DNA of 64,000 bases. Source: an uncultured Tenacibaculum sp. (lineage in GTDB: Bacteria; Bacteroidota; Bacteroidia; Flavobacteriales; Flavobacteriaceae). Below, piece by piece: positions 54,920-64,000 of the stretch (its first letter is position 1; each line of letters begins with the position of its first letter). The stretch covers positions 62,001-126,000 of the forward strand of contig CANMJA010000008.1 of assembly GCA_947498055.1 (NCBI GenBank), written 5' to 3'. The position numbers and the translations under genes are program-made. The notes beneath the pieces were generated by a model, which worked only from the letters and a program-made list of their open reading frames with translations, did no database searches and was not told the DNA's origin.

Positions 54920-57400
54920 TTATTTTTCTTTACAATTAAATTCTCCATCAAAAATTTTAGATTCAACATCTTTTCCTAACCAATAATCATCTTTTTTTTT
55001 ATACATATATCCTTTTTTTATTTTTCTAATTGGTTTTTCGATAACAACAATGTTTTCTGTTTCTATATCTTGCGACACTATTGATGTTGACATATAACTT
55101 GTTCCTATTAATTTACTAGTGTCTTTAGTATAATGATTAGTTTTATTATTAACTTCTAATAAGTTAAAAAAATAAGTCCCATCTACTTTCTTATATGTCT
55201 GAATAATTTTGTGTGTTGTTTTAGAATCATATTTTACTCTTTTGCGCGAACCTTTTTCTCTAACTATACAATGTTCATATTTTAACACAGCAAAAGTTTC
55301 TCTATCTATATAAATAATTCCATATGATTTTTCAGGTGCAGGGTACCCAAACCCAGTAGAGTAAGATCCAGGGGAATTATTAACAAAACGTACCTTATAA
55401 ACCTGCCTTCCATCATAACTTACTACCCCATCTTTATATACATCGTATAAATTTGTCCTATATAATACATTTGTTTTACTCAAAATAATATCACGATTTA
55501 AAGACACCCAAAGATTTCCAACACCCGACCATTCCGCTTTACTAAAATTATTTGTTGTATTAGTTAAATGTTGTATCTCTGAATAAAACTTACTATAAGC
55601 ATTACTAGAACCATTAATCCCTTTTTTATTGTAAGTATTTACTAAAGCTTGTTCGTTAAATGTTAATTTCCCTTCTGGACTATAGATTTGATTTTTAACT
55701 AATAAAGTCTGATTATACGGATTTTGAACATAATTATTTTTGATGCTTTCCCGTGCTTTCTTAACAATTTCAGAAGCAGTTAGTTTTTCCGTTTTTCCAG
55801 TAATAACAACTTCATCTAAAGTATTTAAATTCTTAGTAGGCTTTAAAAAAACAGTATACCTAGTACTCACATTACTAATTTTAACAGAATCAGTATCATA
55901 TCCTACACTAGAAAAAAAGATAAAATCATCTTTACTTTTACTTCTATCTATTAAATAAGTGCCCCTTGCATTTGATACAACACTCTTATTACTATTTCGA
56001 TAATAGACATCCGAATACCCTATTGGTTCTTTAGTTTCAGCATCGAGTATTTTACCTTTTACGATTTGTTGAGCCTTATTTAGCTTTTTATTATTGAATG
56101 TGTTAGATAAATATTCTATATAAATAGGTGGGTACATTTTTGGTATGTAATAAATACCATCAAAAATAGTTTGCCAATTTGCCAACAATGGTAAATACCC
56201 TAAAACAGATGCATAAAACTCTTTATCTGTATATTGATTTAAATCTATTAGTGTCTTATTTATTTTTTGGTTTTGCAATTTCTTTTCAATACTATTTTTT
56301 GGAGCTGCAACTATTTTAAAATTCTTGTCATGTGTACCTTTGTATTCTCCTTCAAAAGAAGTAAAAGCAATACTATACAATTTATTTTTATATTTATCTT
56401 TTAAAATCTTTCCCATAGGTATTGACAACTTCAATTCCTTTATTTGATTAATCAAATCTGGCAATTTTGTATCATTATGTTTTATAGCTTCTTCTTCTAA
56501 TTTATGCTGTTTTTTAATGTAGTCTTCTGTTTTGGGTGTATAAGAGAATCCTGAAAGATTATTAGCAAAGTGATAACTTGCTCCCCAAGCAATAAATTTT
56601 TCATTTGGAAACTGATTTTTTAAAAAAATAAAGTTCTCAGCCATTTGCTTATCTCTTGGGTTTTGGATGACAATCTTTTTTCCTGATTGGTAATCAAAAG
56701 ATAACTTTAAATCTGCTAGTGTACTTATAAATGCTTGCGCTATTACTTGCTCTTCTAAATTTTTATTTGAAATAGCTCTTAACTTTTGAGAAATACGGTC
56801 AAAAGAAACTAAAAGCTTCTCAAATTCTTTCGGTTTATGAATATACTCTTCAAAATCTTTGAAAATTAAAACTTTGTCTAGCTTTTCAAAGATATTATCT
56901 TTAATTATTATTGAATGTTTTGAAAGAATATTTTTAAGATCTTCCAAATAAAAATTCTCAAAAAGATGAGATTCCTGTGAATCAAACCCCAATAGTTTAA
57001 TTTCAGGATTTTCCTCTACATAATTTAACAACTCTTGAAAAGCTTTTGTACTAGACCACATCGGAAAAATACTTTGATGATAGATATTAATCTTTTCTTT
57101 TTGTGTACTAAATAATTGATGAGCTTTAAAATTATCATACAAACCTGACTCAAAAACAATAATATTGAAGTTATGGTTTTTGTGTAATTCCTTAATAATT
57201 TTTACTTTTTCGTCAAATACTGCACCATCTCCATGAGTTTGTTCCCCTAATAATATTATTTCACTTTCTAAAATATTATTGTTAGATAAACTTATTTGTG
57301 AATGAGAAATATTTACTTTAAAAAAGCAAAAAATCGACAATAGAAATAACTGACTATTTATCAGTCTTTTGCATTTAAATAAAATATCTATTGAAATCAT
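54920..57400 (-). CDS. Erythromycin-esterase-like domain fused to CarboxypepD_reg and unknown C-terminal domain
   Basis: An 826-residue exported protein: signal-like hydrophobic N-terminus (residues 18-33). Residues 40-425 are erythromycin-esterase (Ere)-like, with LGEQTHGDGA (52-), VFESG, RDKQMAEN (249-) and AWGASYHFAN (271-). Residues 446-512 are a CarboxypepD_reg beta domain (VKGKILDAETKEPI, ARGTYLID, SSVGYDTDSV). Residues 520-826 match the C-terminal domain that often follows in Bacteroidota outer-membrane proteins (VVITGKTEKLTASEIVKKARESI). The esterase role is unproven; an antibiotic-resistance role is not shown. Confidence 0.75.
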   Translation of the reverse strand: MISIDILFKCKRLINSQLFLLSIFCFFKVNISHSQISLSNNNILESEIILLGEQTHGDGAVFDEKVKIIKELHKNHNFNIIVFESGLYDNFKAHQLFSTQKEKINIYHQSIFPMWSSTKAFQELLNYVEENPEIKLLGFDSQESHLFENFYLEDLKNILSKHSIIIKDNIFEKLDKVLIFKDFEEYIHKPKEFEKLLVSFDRISQKLRAISNKNLEEQVIAQAFISTLADLKLSFDYQSGKKIVIQNPRDKQMAENFIFLKNQFPNEKFIAWGASYHFANNLSGFSYTPKTEDYIKKQHKLEEEAIKHNDTKLPDLINQIKELKLSIPMGKILKDKYKNKLYSIAFTSFEGEYKGTHDKNFKIVAAPKNSIEKKLQNQKINKTLIDLNQYTDKEFYASVLGYLPLLANWQTIFDGIYYIPKMYPPIYIEYLSNTFNNKKLNKAQQIVKGKILDAETKEPIGYSDVYYRNSNKSVVSNARGTYLIDRSKSKDDFIFFSSVGYDTDSVKISNVSTRYTVFLKPTKNLNTLDEVVITGKTEKLTASEIVKKARESIKNNYVQNPYNQTLLVKNQIYSPEGKLTFNEQALVNTYNKKGINGSSNAYSKFYSEIQHLTNTTNNFSKAEWSGVGNLWVSLNRDIILSKTNVLYRTNLYDVYKDGVVSYDGRQVYKVRFVNNSPGSYSTGFGYPAPEKSYGIIYIDRETFAVLKYEHCIVREKGSRKRVKYDSKTTHKIIQTYKKVDGTYFFNLLEVNNKTNHYTKDTSKLIGTSYMSTSIVSQDIETENIVVIEKPIRKIKKGYMYKKKDDYWLGKDVESKIFDGEFNCKEK

Positions 57401-57525
57401 AAATTGGATAGTAAAAACATTTGGTTAAAAAAAGTAAAGAAAAGAATGGTGATTTTAATATTATTCTGAATATTGATTTTCTTCTCATTGTTTTCTATAA
57501 AAATAGAATTTTATATGTAAAAATC

Positions 57526-57953
57526 CGAACCCGTTGCGCATTTAGTTTAAAAAAACAAAAACACACATAACACTATTAAAATCAATAAATTAAAACAACC
57601 ACTCTATAATTCATATGTACAACTTTTAAGCAAATTACGGTAAAATACTCGAAATTTTAAAAGGATTAGATTCTAAAATGAATTATCTAAATCAAATACG
57701 TAAACCTAAGATTCGAAATAAAGAGCTTATAGCATTAGATTTAACTTCAGAGCATATGGAATTAAATACTGATTGTCAATTATTTAGAGCTAAACCATCA
57801 AATTCATCTAGTAAAATAGATAGAAGTGTTTACAATAGAAGAAAAAGAAGATTCTTTTCTTTTAGAAAATTACTTCGTAAGGTAATAGTTGTTAAACTCA
57901 ATCAATATCAAGATTGTTATATTGTTGACAGTGGTATTCTATTAATTTCATAA
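57526..57953 (+). pseudogene. Remnant of an IS982-family transposase
   Basis: The frame from 57615 reads MYNF, then a TAA, then ANYGKILEILKGLDSKMNYLNQIRKPKIRNKELIALDLTSEHM. This is an IS982 transposase N-terminus. Further motifs are QLFRAKPSN, SKIDRSVYNRRKRR and CYIVDSG (in intact copies YFVVDSMPLEVCK). The gene stops at 57953, so more than half is missing, and the TAA at 57627-57629 looks like a GAA-to-TAA change. ACCCGTTGCGCA at 57529-57540 could be an IS end. It is inactive. Confidence 0.8.
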
Positions 57954-58028
57954 ATTACAATACGAAAAATTAACTAAGAAAACTAGTAGATAAGCATCTA
58001 ATTTGAATTAGCAATGAACAATTATCAA

Positions 58029-58075
58029 TGATAACTGATAACTGATAACTGATAACTGATAACTGATAACTGATA
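58029..58075 (+). repeat. Heptamer tandem repeat TGATAAC x 6
   Basis: Six perfect copies of TGATAAC (58029-58070) and a partial seventh. The repeat lies 39 bases upstream of the -7 box of the EamA gene, where copy-number change could alter promoter activity. Confidence 0.75.
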
Positions 58076-58113
58076 TTATTAAAATAAAACATCTTTAAAA
58101 CAGTCATTATCCC

Positions 58114-58121
58114 TAATTTTG
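58114..58121 (+). promoter_or_regulatory. Candidate -7 box TAATTTTG of the EamA gene
   Basis: TAATTTTG fits TAnnTTTG, 28 bases upstream of the ATG. No clear TTG box is seen. Confidence 0.4.
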
Positions 58122-58149
58122 CAGCTTTTAAATTTAAAACTAGTTTAGT

Positions 58150-59052
58150 ATGTGGATGTATTTAGGCTTACTTTCTGCTTTGTTTTTAGGATTGCATAAT
58201 TTATGTAAAAAACATGCTGTTCAAAATAACGAAGTGTATCCTGTACTTTTAGGTACATTAATTGCCGGACTTTTAACTTTACTTCCTTTTTATATTGGTT
58301 CTAAATTTTTTCCTGAGCAAACACAACAAATAGGTTTTTTAATTGAGGATATTCCAATACAAAAACATGGTTTTATATTTATAAAATCGATGATTATGTG
58401 TTCTTCTTGGATTTTAGCGTATCAAGCTTTAAAGCATTTACCTATTACTATTGTAACTCCAATACGATCAGCCGGACCTTTTTTTACTTTTATTGGTGCT
58501 ATATTTTTATATCAAGAGAGACCTCAATTTTGGCAATGGATTGGTTTTTTCTTAATTATTTTTTCGGTGTATTTATATTCTAGAATTGGAAAGAAAGAAG
58601 GAATCGTTTTTAAACGTAATAAATGGATTTATGCCATAATTGGAGCTACATTCTTAGGTGCTTCTAGTGGTTTGTATGATAAGTTTTTAATTCAAAAACT
58701 AACCTTAAATCCGCAAACATTACAATTTTGGTTTTGCTTTTATTGTATTGTTATCTTATTAATTGTATTAAGCATTATATGGTTTCCAAAGATTGAAAAA
58801 AGAAAAGCATTTGTTTGGAGATGGTCTATACCTGCGGTAGGTATATTATTACAAACCGCCGATTATTTTTACTTTAAAGCACTACAAGATTCTGAGGCAT
58901 TAATTATGCTATTATCGGCTATCAAAAGAAGTCAGTTGATAATTGCAGTAGTAATTGGTGGTATTCTTTTTAAAGAGAAAAATAAACGTAAGAAGTTAAT
59001 TCCTTTAGCTGGTATTATGATTGGGGTTGCATTGATTTTATATTCCGTTTAA
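58150..59052 (+). CDS. EamA/DMT-family transporter
   Basis: A 300-residue membrane protein with about ten hydrophobic segments in two halves, as in the drug/metabolite transporter (EamA) superfamily: LGLLSALFLGLHNLCKKHAVQ and IIGATFLGASSGLYDKFLI are the two half-start motifs, and ITIVTPIRSAGPFFTFIGAI is the conserved helix. The substrate is unknown. A second start at 58156 is possible. It is a single-gene unit. Confidence 0.85.
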   Translation: MWMYLGLLSALFLGLHNLCKKHAVQNNEVYPVLLGTLIAGLLTLLPFYIGSKFFPEQTQQIGFLIEDIPIQKHGFIFIKSMIMCSSWILAYQALKHLPITIVTPIRSAGPFFTFIGAIFLYQERPQFWQWIGFFLIIFSVYLYSRIGKKEGIVFKRNKWIYAIIGATFLGASSGLYDKFLIQKLTLNPQTLQFWFCFYCIVILLIVLSIIWFPKIEKRKAFVWRWSIPAVGILLQTADYFYFKALQDSEALIMLLSAIKRSQLIIAVVIGGILFKEKNKRKKLIPLAGIMIGVALILYSV

Positions 59053-59268
59053 TATATTATAAGTTTATAAAACTTATGCATACTATTTTCTTTCTCTTAG
59101 TCTAAAAAATCATTCCAGATGTAACATTTTAGTTTTAAAACAGTTCATTAGTAATTGAATGTGAATAGAATTAAGCTTATTAAATATTCCTTTTATTTCT
59201 TTCAAATTAATATTCAATCTAGCTCATAAAAAAAGAAGCCGCCCCCCCAGACAACTCCCTTTTCAGTA

Positions 59269-59400
59269 ATGAAACTTTATAGATTTGACGAAAAGAATTA
59301 TGAAACTTACAAAAGTAAACAGGGGAAAATCCCCTTTTTAAAAGACAATTATACCATTTATAACAACTATACTGTTTTTAAAATAAATAACTCAGAGTAG
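59269..59400 (+). CDS. Possible 43-residue ORF
   Basis: MKLYRFDEKNYETYKSK... ends INNSE, in the otherwise noncoding 59053-59744 gap. The composition looks coding, but no ribosome-binding site is visible and the hairpin AGGGGAAAATCCCCT (59321-59335) lies inside. It may be a gene fragment or chance. Confidence 0.2.
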   Translation: MKLYRFDEKNYETYKSKQGKIPFLKDNYTIYNNYTVFKINNSE

Positions 59401-59506
59401 AAATTAGTTCATCAAGCATTTTAAGGAATCCATGTTTTATCTGTGTCTAGTAATGCCGTAGTATTTTTTGAATTTTTAGCATCCGTCTTGATTTTTGTTT
59501 TCTTGT

Positions 59507-59526
59507 ACTGAGCGATAGTCGAAGTA
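59507..59526. repeat. Dispersed repeat half-site in the 59053-59744 gap
   Basis: ACTGAGCGATAGTCGAAGTA, a variant of the ACTGAGCGGAGTCGAAGT end. The same gap contains a copy of the 15530-15620 element (59434-59478), an AAGATTCTCGATATAAATTTT copy of the long repeat (59595-59648) and a seven-C run at 59251-59257. Otherwise nothing is seen in this gap. Confidence 0.45.
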
Positions 59527-59744
59527 TTTACATCAAGGCAAAAGAAGATAGAAGTTATTCACCTTAAGTACCTAAAAACAAATAAATAATAAAGATTCTC
59601 GATATAAATTTTCTTCGTTTCTCTTCGAAAACTCACTCGAACTAACATTCTTCCTATATTAATAAAAACCTTAAAAACACCGTGTTAATTTATTCCAATC
59701 TTCACCTCTATATTAATCTAAGAATATTTACTATAACATTCATC

Positions 59745-60413
59745 TCATTTTTGTATAAATTCAAATGAATTAAAAATTAAATCAACTTCTTTAAGTGTTT
59801 TTTTATCTATTTCCTTTCTATGAGTATAAACCAAGGTATATAATTTTTCATTATGATAATAATAATGCATTAAGTGAATTTGATCTTTTGAAGGTGAATC
59901 TGCATTATTTTTATCATTAAAAATCATTAGCTCATTTACATAATGAGTATCACTTATTTTTTTAATAGTCCCTTTCACATAGTCTGTCTGTTTTATTCTC
60001 TTTTTTCTCTTCTTTATAAATTTGGAAAGTTTTTTATCTTTAAAAGCTTCAATAGAAAGATTAAATTGATTTTCAGCAAAACTTGTTAAATACGTTGAGT
60101 CTTTCAAGTATTCAAGAAATTCTTCTTCTATTTTTTCTTTATCATGCTCATATGGAATTATTCTGGCATCAATGTAACCGCCTTTTTTATCTTTCCTACC
60201 AGGGATTATGAATACTTTCTCTATTTCTTCTTTTTTTGCTAATCTTAAAACGACATCTTTTTCAAAAAAGTTAGTTTCAAAACTATTCCATTTTTTAGGA
60301 TACTTTATTTTAAACTCTTTATGATTAAAAAAGAGTATTTCTTTTTCCTTATTATTCTGTGCTATTAAACAATTCACAAAGAAAAATAAAGGAATTATAT
60401 TTCTAATTCCCAT
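59745..60413 (-). CDS. Secreted PsbP-like domain protein
   Basis: A 222-residue protein with a signal peptide cut at LIAQN. The mature start FNHKEFKIKYPKKWNSFE matches PsbP/DUF1795-like domains, as does KLYTLVYTHR at the end. It starts 4 bases after the upstream 565-residue gene. A similar protein is at 6783-7286. Function unknown. Confidence 0.6.
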   Translation of the reverse strand: MGIRNIIPLFFFVNCLIAQNNKEKEILFFNHKEFKIKYPKKWNSFETNFFEKDVVLRLAKKEEIEKVFIIPGRKDKKGGYIDARIIPYEHDKEKIEEEFLEYLKDSTYLTSFAENQFNLSIEAFKDKKLSKFIKKRKKRIKQTDYVKGTIKKISDTHYVNELMIFNDKNNADSPSKDQIHLMHYYYHNEKLYTLVYTHRKEIDKKTLKEVDLIFNSFEFIQK

Positions 60414-60416
60414 ATT

Positions 60417-62114
60417 TTATTTCTCTCCCAAAGCCTTCAAAGAATCTATTTTTTTCTGAAGTGCTTCAATTTCTTTGGTGTTTTTCTCTTTTCCTAATGT
60501 ACTTTTTATAGAATCTAGTTTCTTCTTTGTGTTTTCTTCGAATAAATTAGGGTTTATCTTAAAATAATCATTCGTAGTCTCACTAGATTTCCATGCTTCT
60601 CCCAATTGTTCAAAAACATTCGCATCCCATTTGCTTGGATGCTTTGCATCTATCCAAACTACATCTCTATATTCACTATCTACCAATGCTAAATCTGGTG
60701 TTGCAGATCCATCAAAATTGCTCGATTCTTTTCTAATAGCAGAAATAGTACCTAAGAAAAATAAACGCTTTCTTCCTGCTATATTTTTAATATATGGTCT
60801 AAATTCTACTGGTTTGTTTACCGACCAATCAAATTCTTTACGAGACTCTATTACTTTTAATGGCATGGCTGATACACCTGCATATCCTTCTTTTTTAGCT
60901 GCATGATCGTAAAAATATAATTTATCACTTCCATCTGCAGGAATAAATACGCTATGACTTAAACTGGTTCTTTCTTCTCCTACAGGTTCTAAACCAAACC
61001 AATGGTATAAGCCGTTATAAGCACCTGTTTTTGTCTCTGAAAAATCAAAATCTGTTACAAATGGTTGTTGATTTTTATCATCTTTTAAATCTGGAATTTT
61101 AATAGCTGTTTTCATATTCCAAGGTAACGGATCGCTAAATCCGCCTAAAAACTTTAGCGATTCTGCTTGTAATCTAGATACTTTTTCAGACAGTGTGTTT
61201 TGCCTTGTTAAATATGGATAATCTTTCATTTCTTCTGGAGAAATATACGTTCCTTTTCCTATTAAAATACGTTCTATATAATCGTTAAAATCATGTTTCC
61301 CGTTTTCTATTACCATCACTCCTCCAAAGGTTGGGTATGGAAAAAAGAATCCTTTCCATTTTATTAAACTCACTACTTCTACCCATGCTCCTTTATCATT
61401 TTTCATGTAATAGGTATCGCTAGGTTCCATAGAAAATAACTGGAATAAATTGAATCTTTGTACTACTGCATTATAGGTATTTCTACTAAATTTTAGCGAT
61501 TCTCCAATAGAAAAAGTAACTGGAATTCTATTTTCACTAGAAAATCTAGGAAATGGTGTGGTACTCGATACTGCAAAAATCTCTTCTGTATCGTCTGTCA
61601 TTCCTTGCCAAGCATATTTTTCTGTAGGTTGTATAGCCATCGTCCATTTATTTACAGAATCGATACGAACCAAATGTGGTAAGGATACATCTTTTGTTTC
61701 TCCTACAGATTCGTTTGCCATAGAAAAAATATTCATTAAAGGCTGAATACGCTCATTTTGAGTTAGTGGTAGTTCATTTATTTCTAATTTATTTAAGTTA
61801 TTAAAAACATTGTATGTTTTTAAGTAATCGTACATTTTAAAATGCCAACCTACTACATAAATAATTCCAAAAAATATTACAATACTTACTAGAGTAAACA
61901 ATCTTTTTCCTACTCCTATTGTTTTTCTAAATTTTCGTATTCCTACAAATAAAACAGTAAAAGTTAAAAGTAATAGAAATATGTATTTTCTAATAAATAA
62001 TAGAAAAGGTTGGTAACCGTCTCTTAAAACAAATAAAGCTATTACTAAAACTAGTAATAAGAAAATAACGATACGTTTTTGTTTTCCTCCTTTATTCCAA
62101 TATCTTTTTATCAT
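60417..62114 (-). CDS. Large membrane protein, unknown
   Basis: A 565-residue protein with three hydrophobic segments in the first 95 residues (IVIFLLLVLVIALFVL, YIFLLLLTFTVLFVG, FTLVSIVIFFGIIYVVGW) and a large soluble part from 100 on. The soluble part has the TTPFPRFSSENR and GLYHWFGLEP blocks and ends in a coiled coil (IEALQKKIDSLKALG). No known domain. It is in one transcript with the PsbP-like gene and follows a 177-residue gene by about 120 bases. Possibly an envelope stress or surface protein. Confidence 0.6.
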   Translation of the reverse strand: MIKRYWNKGGKQKRIVIFLLLVLVIALFVLRDGYQPFLLFIRKYIFLLLLTFTVLFVGIRKFRKTIGVGKRLFTLVSIVIFFGIIYVVGWHFKMYDYLKTYNVFNNLNKLEINELPLTQNERIQPLMNIFSMANESVGETKDVSLPHLVRIDSVNKWTMAIQPTEKYAWQGMTDDTEEIFAVSSTTPFPRFSSENRIPVTFSIGESLKFSRNTYNAVVQRFNLFQLFSMEPSDTYYMKNDKGAWVEVVSLIKWKGFFFPYPTFGGVMVIENGKHDFNDYIERILIGKGTYISPEEMKDYPYLTRQNTLSEKVSRLQAESLKFLGGFSDPLPWNMKTAIKIPDLKDDKNQQPFVTDFDFSETKTGAYNGLYHWFGLEPVGEERTSLSHSVFIPADGSDKLYFYDHAAKKEGYAGVSAMPLKVIESRKEFDWSVNKPVEFRPYIKNIAGRKRLFFLGTISAIRKESSNFDGSATPDLALVDSEYRDVVWIDAKHPSKWDANVFEQLGEAWKSSETTNDYFKINPNLFEENTKKKLDSIKSTLGKEKNTKEIEALQKKIDSLKALGEK

Positions 62115-62240
62115 TTTTGTTTATTTAATAATGATTGTAAAAAATTTCTTTATCTAATTTATAGATCTTCATTTAAATCTTCAATAATAGATGTAACCTG
62201 TTTTTTGTTTTTAAGATAAACACTATTCTAAAAAAACATC

Positions 62241-62774
62241 CTATAAATAGCCTTTATCTTTTAAACGATCACGAGCACTTTTTTGTTCTTTTTTAGGTGC
62301 TTCTTCTACAGTTTTTGCATCCTCTTTAACTTCCTCTTTCACCTCTTCTTTATCCGATTTTAAATCTTCTATAAAATCTTTTCCTTTCTCTAAGGTTTCT
62401 TGTACCATGTTTCCTAAAGAATCGGAATGTTCGTCAATAACTTCTGCCGATTTAAAAACAAATCCTGCTACATACGTTCCTAATAAAGTACCTACAATCA
62501 TAGAAGTAAAAATAGATACTGTAGCTACATTTATTGGAATTATAAATCGAATTACTAAAATTCCAATTAAGAATAACGCACTAATAAATACTAGTCTTGG
62601 TAAAAAAGATTGTTGGTATATAAATCCTTTTACCTCTGTATCTTTCATCTGCAGTTCTTTAGAATTCATCAATTTGTTGAAAAATCGATATACTTTATTT
62701 CCTTTAGATTCTCTCCAATACAATACTATTCCGAATAAAATAGCTGCTACAAAAAAAATGATTTCTAGTGTCAT
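62241..62774 (-). CDS. Membrane protein with a Lys/Glu-rich cytoplasmic tail
   Basis: A 177-residue protein with one membrane segment at the start (IIFFVAAILFGIVLYW), two more near residues 52-105, and a tail of Lys and Glu repeats (DKEEVKEEVKEDAKTVEEAPKKEQK). No family recognised. It shares orientation with its neighbours and may form a small module with them. Confidence 0.55.
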   Translation of the reverse strand: MTLEIIFFVAAILFGIVLYWRESKGNKVYRFFNKLMNSKELQMKDTEVKGFIYQQSFLPRLVFISALFLIGILVIRFIIPINVATVSIFTSMIVGTLLGTYVAGFVFKSAEVIDEHSDSLGNMVQETLEKGKDFIEDLKSDKEEVKEEVKEDAKTVEEAPKKEQKSARDRLKDKGYL

Positions 62775-62885
62775 GATAAAAGTTTGTTATTAGAAGTTAA
62801 AAGTTAGAAATATGTTTTCAATATTATGTCAGTTCTATTTTTTTACTCTTCTTGTAATTATTTTTTTTAGACTTAAAATATACGA

Positions 62886-64000
62886 TTAAAAACTTCCTTT
62901 AATGGTTTTAATCACCCAATCTTGCATAGAATCGTTCCATTCTTTATACTTATTGTAAAATTGTTCTTTGTCATACCAATATAAAAATAAAATATCTTTA
63001 GGTGAAATAGTAATAATTAGTTTCCATATTAAATCTTGTTCATTTGGTTTTAAGGAAGAATGCGGACTGTGTAGTGAAAAATAGACATCATCTGGTATTA
63101 TGTCTTCTATTTTCGTTTCTTTGTTTGCTTTTTTTCTTTCAAAATACCTATCTAAAGACATTACTTTTTTACGCGCTTTAATATCTATTTTATTCAAATA
63201 ACTTTTAAAAAGCACAGGATCATCTAAAATATCTTTTATTGGGTGTCCTATTTCCCACAACGATTCAAAAAGCAATAATTTTTTAATACGTTCATATCTT
63301 TTCAGAGTCATATCAGATTCTAAATCACATTCAATAATTAAATGTGATTTTAGTTTTTCTATTAATTCTCTTTGAGAAATATGATACATTAATACATCGT
63401 GTGCCGTATCGTTTATTGCTTCTTTGTAAGCTTCTTTGTCTTCAAAAATTAATATTGGTGACAAAAAACTTTTAATTACAAAAACACCACCAAAAGCTTC
63501 TGTATAAAATGAGTCTACCGTATAATTTATATCCTTTAAATTTAAATTTCGCTCTCTTAAATCACCATATTTATTTGCAGAATCTAGTAACTGTTTATGT
63601 ATACTTTCGTCTATAAAATTATTATCTTTCTTAAAAAGTTTAATTAGTTTTAACTGTTCTTCTCTAGCTTTATCTAAATTGTCTATCAATCTAAATTTTA
63701 CAGTAATATTATCGTACTTTAAAACATCTAATGGTTCGTAGAAAACGTCTATATCTTGATCGAAATCTACACAAATAGCAGAATCACGAGTAATATTTTC
63801 AATTTTCTTTTTGTGCGTTTTAAACACCTCTTTCATTAACTCTCTATCAAAAGAATGAAAAGGATTGTATACAGGTAATCCTTTTTGTAATGGTGTAATA
63901 ATAATACAATGCGGATTGGCTTCTCCATTATTTAAATAGTGAATTTCCTTTTTCTCTTCTGCTACTTCAGGGCTCCAACCAATTCCGTCTATAAAAAATG
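62886..64000 (-). CDS. DUF6638-like cytoplasmic protein, cut by the window edge
   Basis: The internal ATG at 63836 gives 316 residues, but the frame stays open to the right edge, adding about 54 more (FIDGIGWSPEVAEEKKEIHYLNN..., then LQKGLPVYNPFHSFDRE). So the true start lies beyond the window. The visible part is helical, without signal or membrane segments. It resembles a flavobacterial family I remember as DUF6638, with low certainty. Its function is unknown. Confidence 0.5.
   Translation of the reverse strand, partial: FFIDGIGWSPEVAEEKKEIHYLNNGEANPHCIIITPLQKGLPVYNPFHSFDRELMKEVFKTHKKKIENITRDSAICVDFDQDIDVFYEPLDVLKYDNITVKFRLIDNLDKAREEQLKLIKLFKKDNNFIDESIHKQLLDSANKYGDLRERNLNLKDINYTVDSFYTEAFGGVFVIKSFLSPILIFEDKEAYKEAINDTAHDVLMYHISQRELIEKLKSHLIIECDLESDMTLKRYERIKKLLLFESLWEIGHPIKDILDDPVLFKSYLNKIDIKARKKVMSLDRYFERKKANKETKIEDIIPDDVYFSLHSPHSSLKPNEQDLIWKLIITISPKDILFLYWYDKEQFYNKYKEWNDSMQDWVIKTIKGSF

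Noticed and set aside
58029..58075. CRISPR-like tandem repeat
   Set aside because: The unit is only seven bases with no spacers between copies; it is a simple satellite, and no cas genes are present.
59321..59339. Terminator of an unknown RNA
   Set aside because: The small GGGGAAAATCCCC hairpin has a T-run, but no gene or promoter that it would serve could be found; it stays unassigned.

Overview
The window comes from an AT-rich member of the Bacteroidota, most likely a marine Flavobacteriaceae (Tenacibaculum/Polaribacter-like; genus inferred, not proven). Evidence: flavobacterial promoters of the TTG-N20-TAnnTTTG type (for example 19263-19293), a 60-residue CAL67264-type membrane protein, a SerB-SerA fusion, a Bacteroidota-type contractile-tail sheath, and dispersed GAGCGnAGTCGAA-type repeats. 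Almost all genes from 0.3 to 14 kb and from 18 to 52 kb lie on the minus strand.

Region 1 (0.3-13.9 kb) is a kynurenine-degradation locus read from kynU leftward: kynureninase, kynurenine 3-monooxygenase, a RidA-type 2-aminomuconate deaminase, a 2-aminomuconate semialdehyde dehydrogenase, an atypical SDR, 3-hydroxyanthranilate dioxygenase, an alpha/beta hydrolase (possible formamidase) and ACMSD. Together they would take kynurenine to 4-oxalocrotonate. Small secreted proteins, a PhyH-type oxygenase, a DUF1697 protein and a truncated GIY-YIG ORF are interleaved. Tryptophan 2,3-dioxygenase is not in the window.

Region 2 (14-20.2 kb) has a lipoprotein with one CxxCH haem motif, a fused phosphoserine phosphatase/phosphoglycerate dehydrogenase, a coiled-coil membrane protein and a DUF2807-like protein, separated by very strong palindromic terminators.

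Region 3 (20.2-43.1 kb) is the standout: a contractile injection system or R-type tailocin-like cluster. Read from 43.1 kb down it has a terminator-like protein, a 51-residue HTH protein, sheath, tube, a chaperone-like protein, a cargo block, a second chaperone-like paralogue, DUF6046-like protein, gpD/gp27-like hub, gpV-like spike, gp25, LysM-like protein, J-like and I-like baseplate proteins, and three fibre genes. No capsid, portal, terminase, integrase, AAA+ ATPase or obvious tape measure is visible. The cargo block holds a 1395-residue protein with a lysozyme-like and a C39-like peptidase domain, overlapping a lipoprotein gene with a paralogue behind it (an effector/immunity arrangement), plus a second unknown protein/membrane protein pair and a septoil-knot protein. 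The main fibre ends in a complete Hint (intein-like) domain.

Region 4 (43.5-52.2 kb) is mostly housekeeping: EttA, LpxD, a FadH-type reductase with a palindromic operator candidate, and a MarR-pirin-FMN reductase-DoxX stress operon. Region 5 (52.3-64 kb) has a MarR-GNAT fusion, a PLP decarboxylase, an erythromycin-esterase/CarboxypepD_reg fusion, a decayed IS982 transposase, an EamA transporter behind a heptamer tandem repeat, and a set of uncharacterised membrane and secreted proteins running off the right edge.
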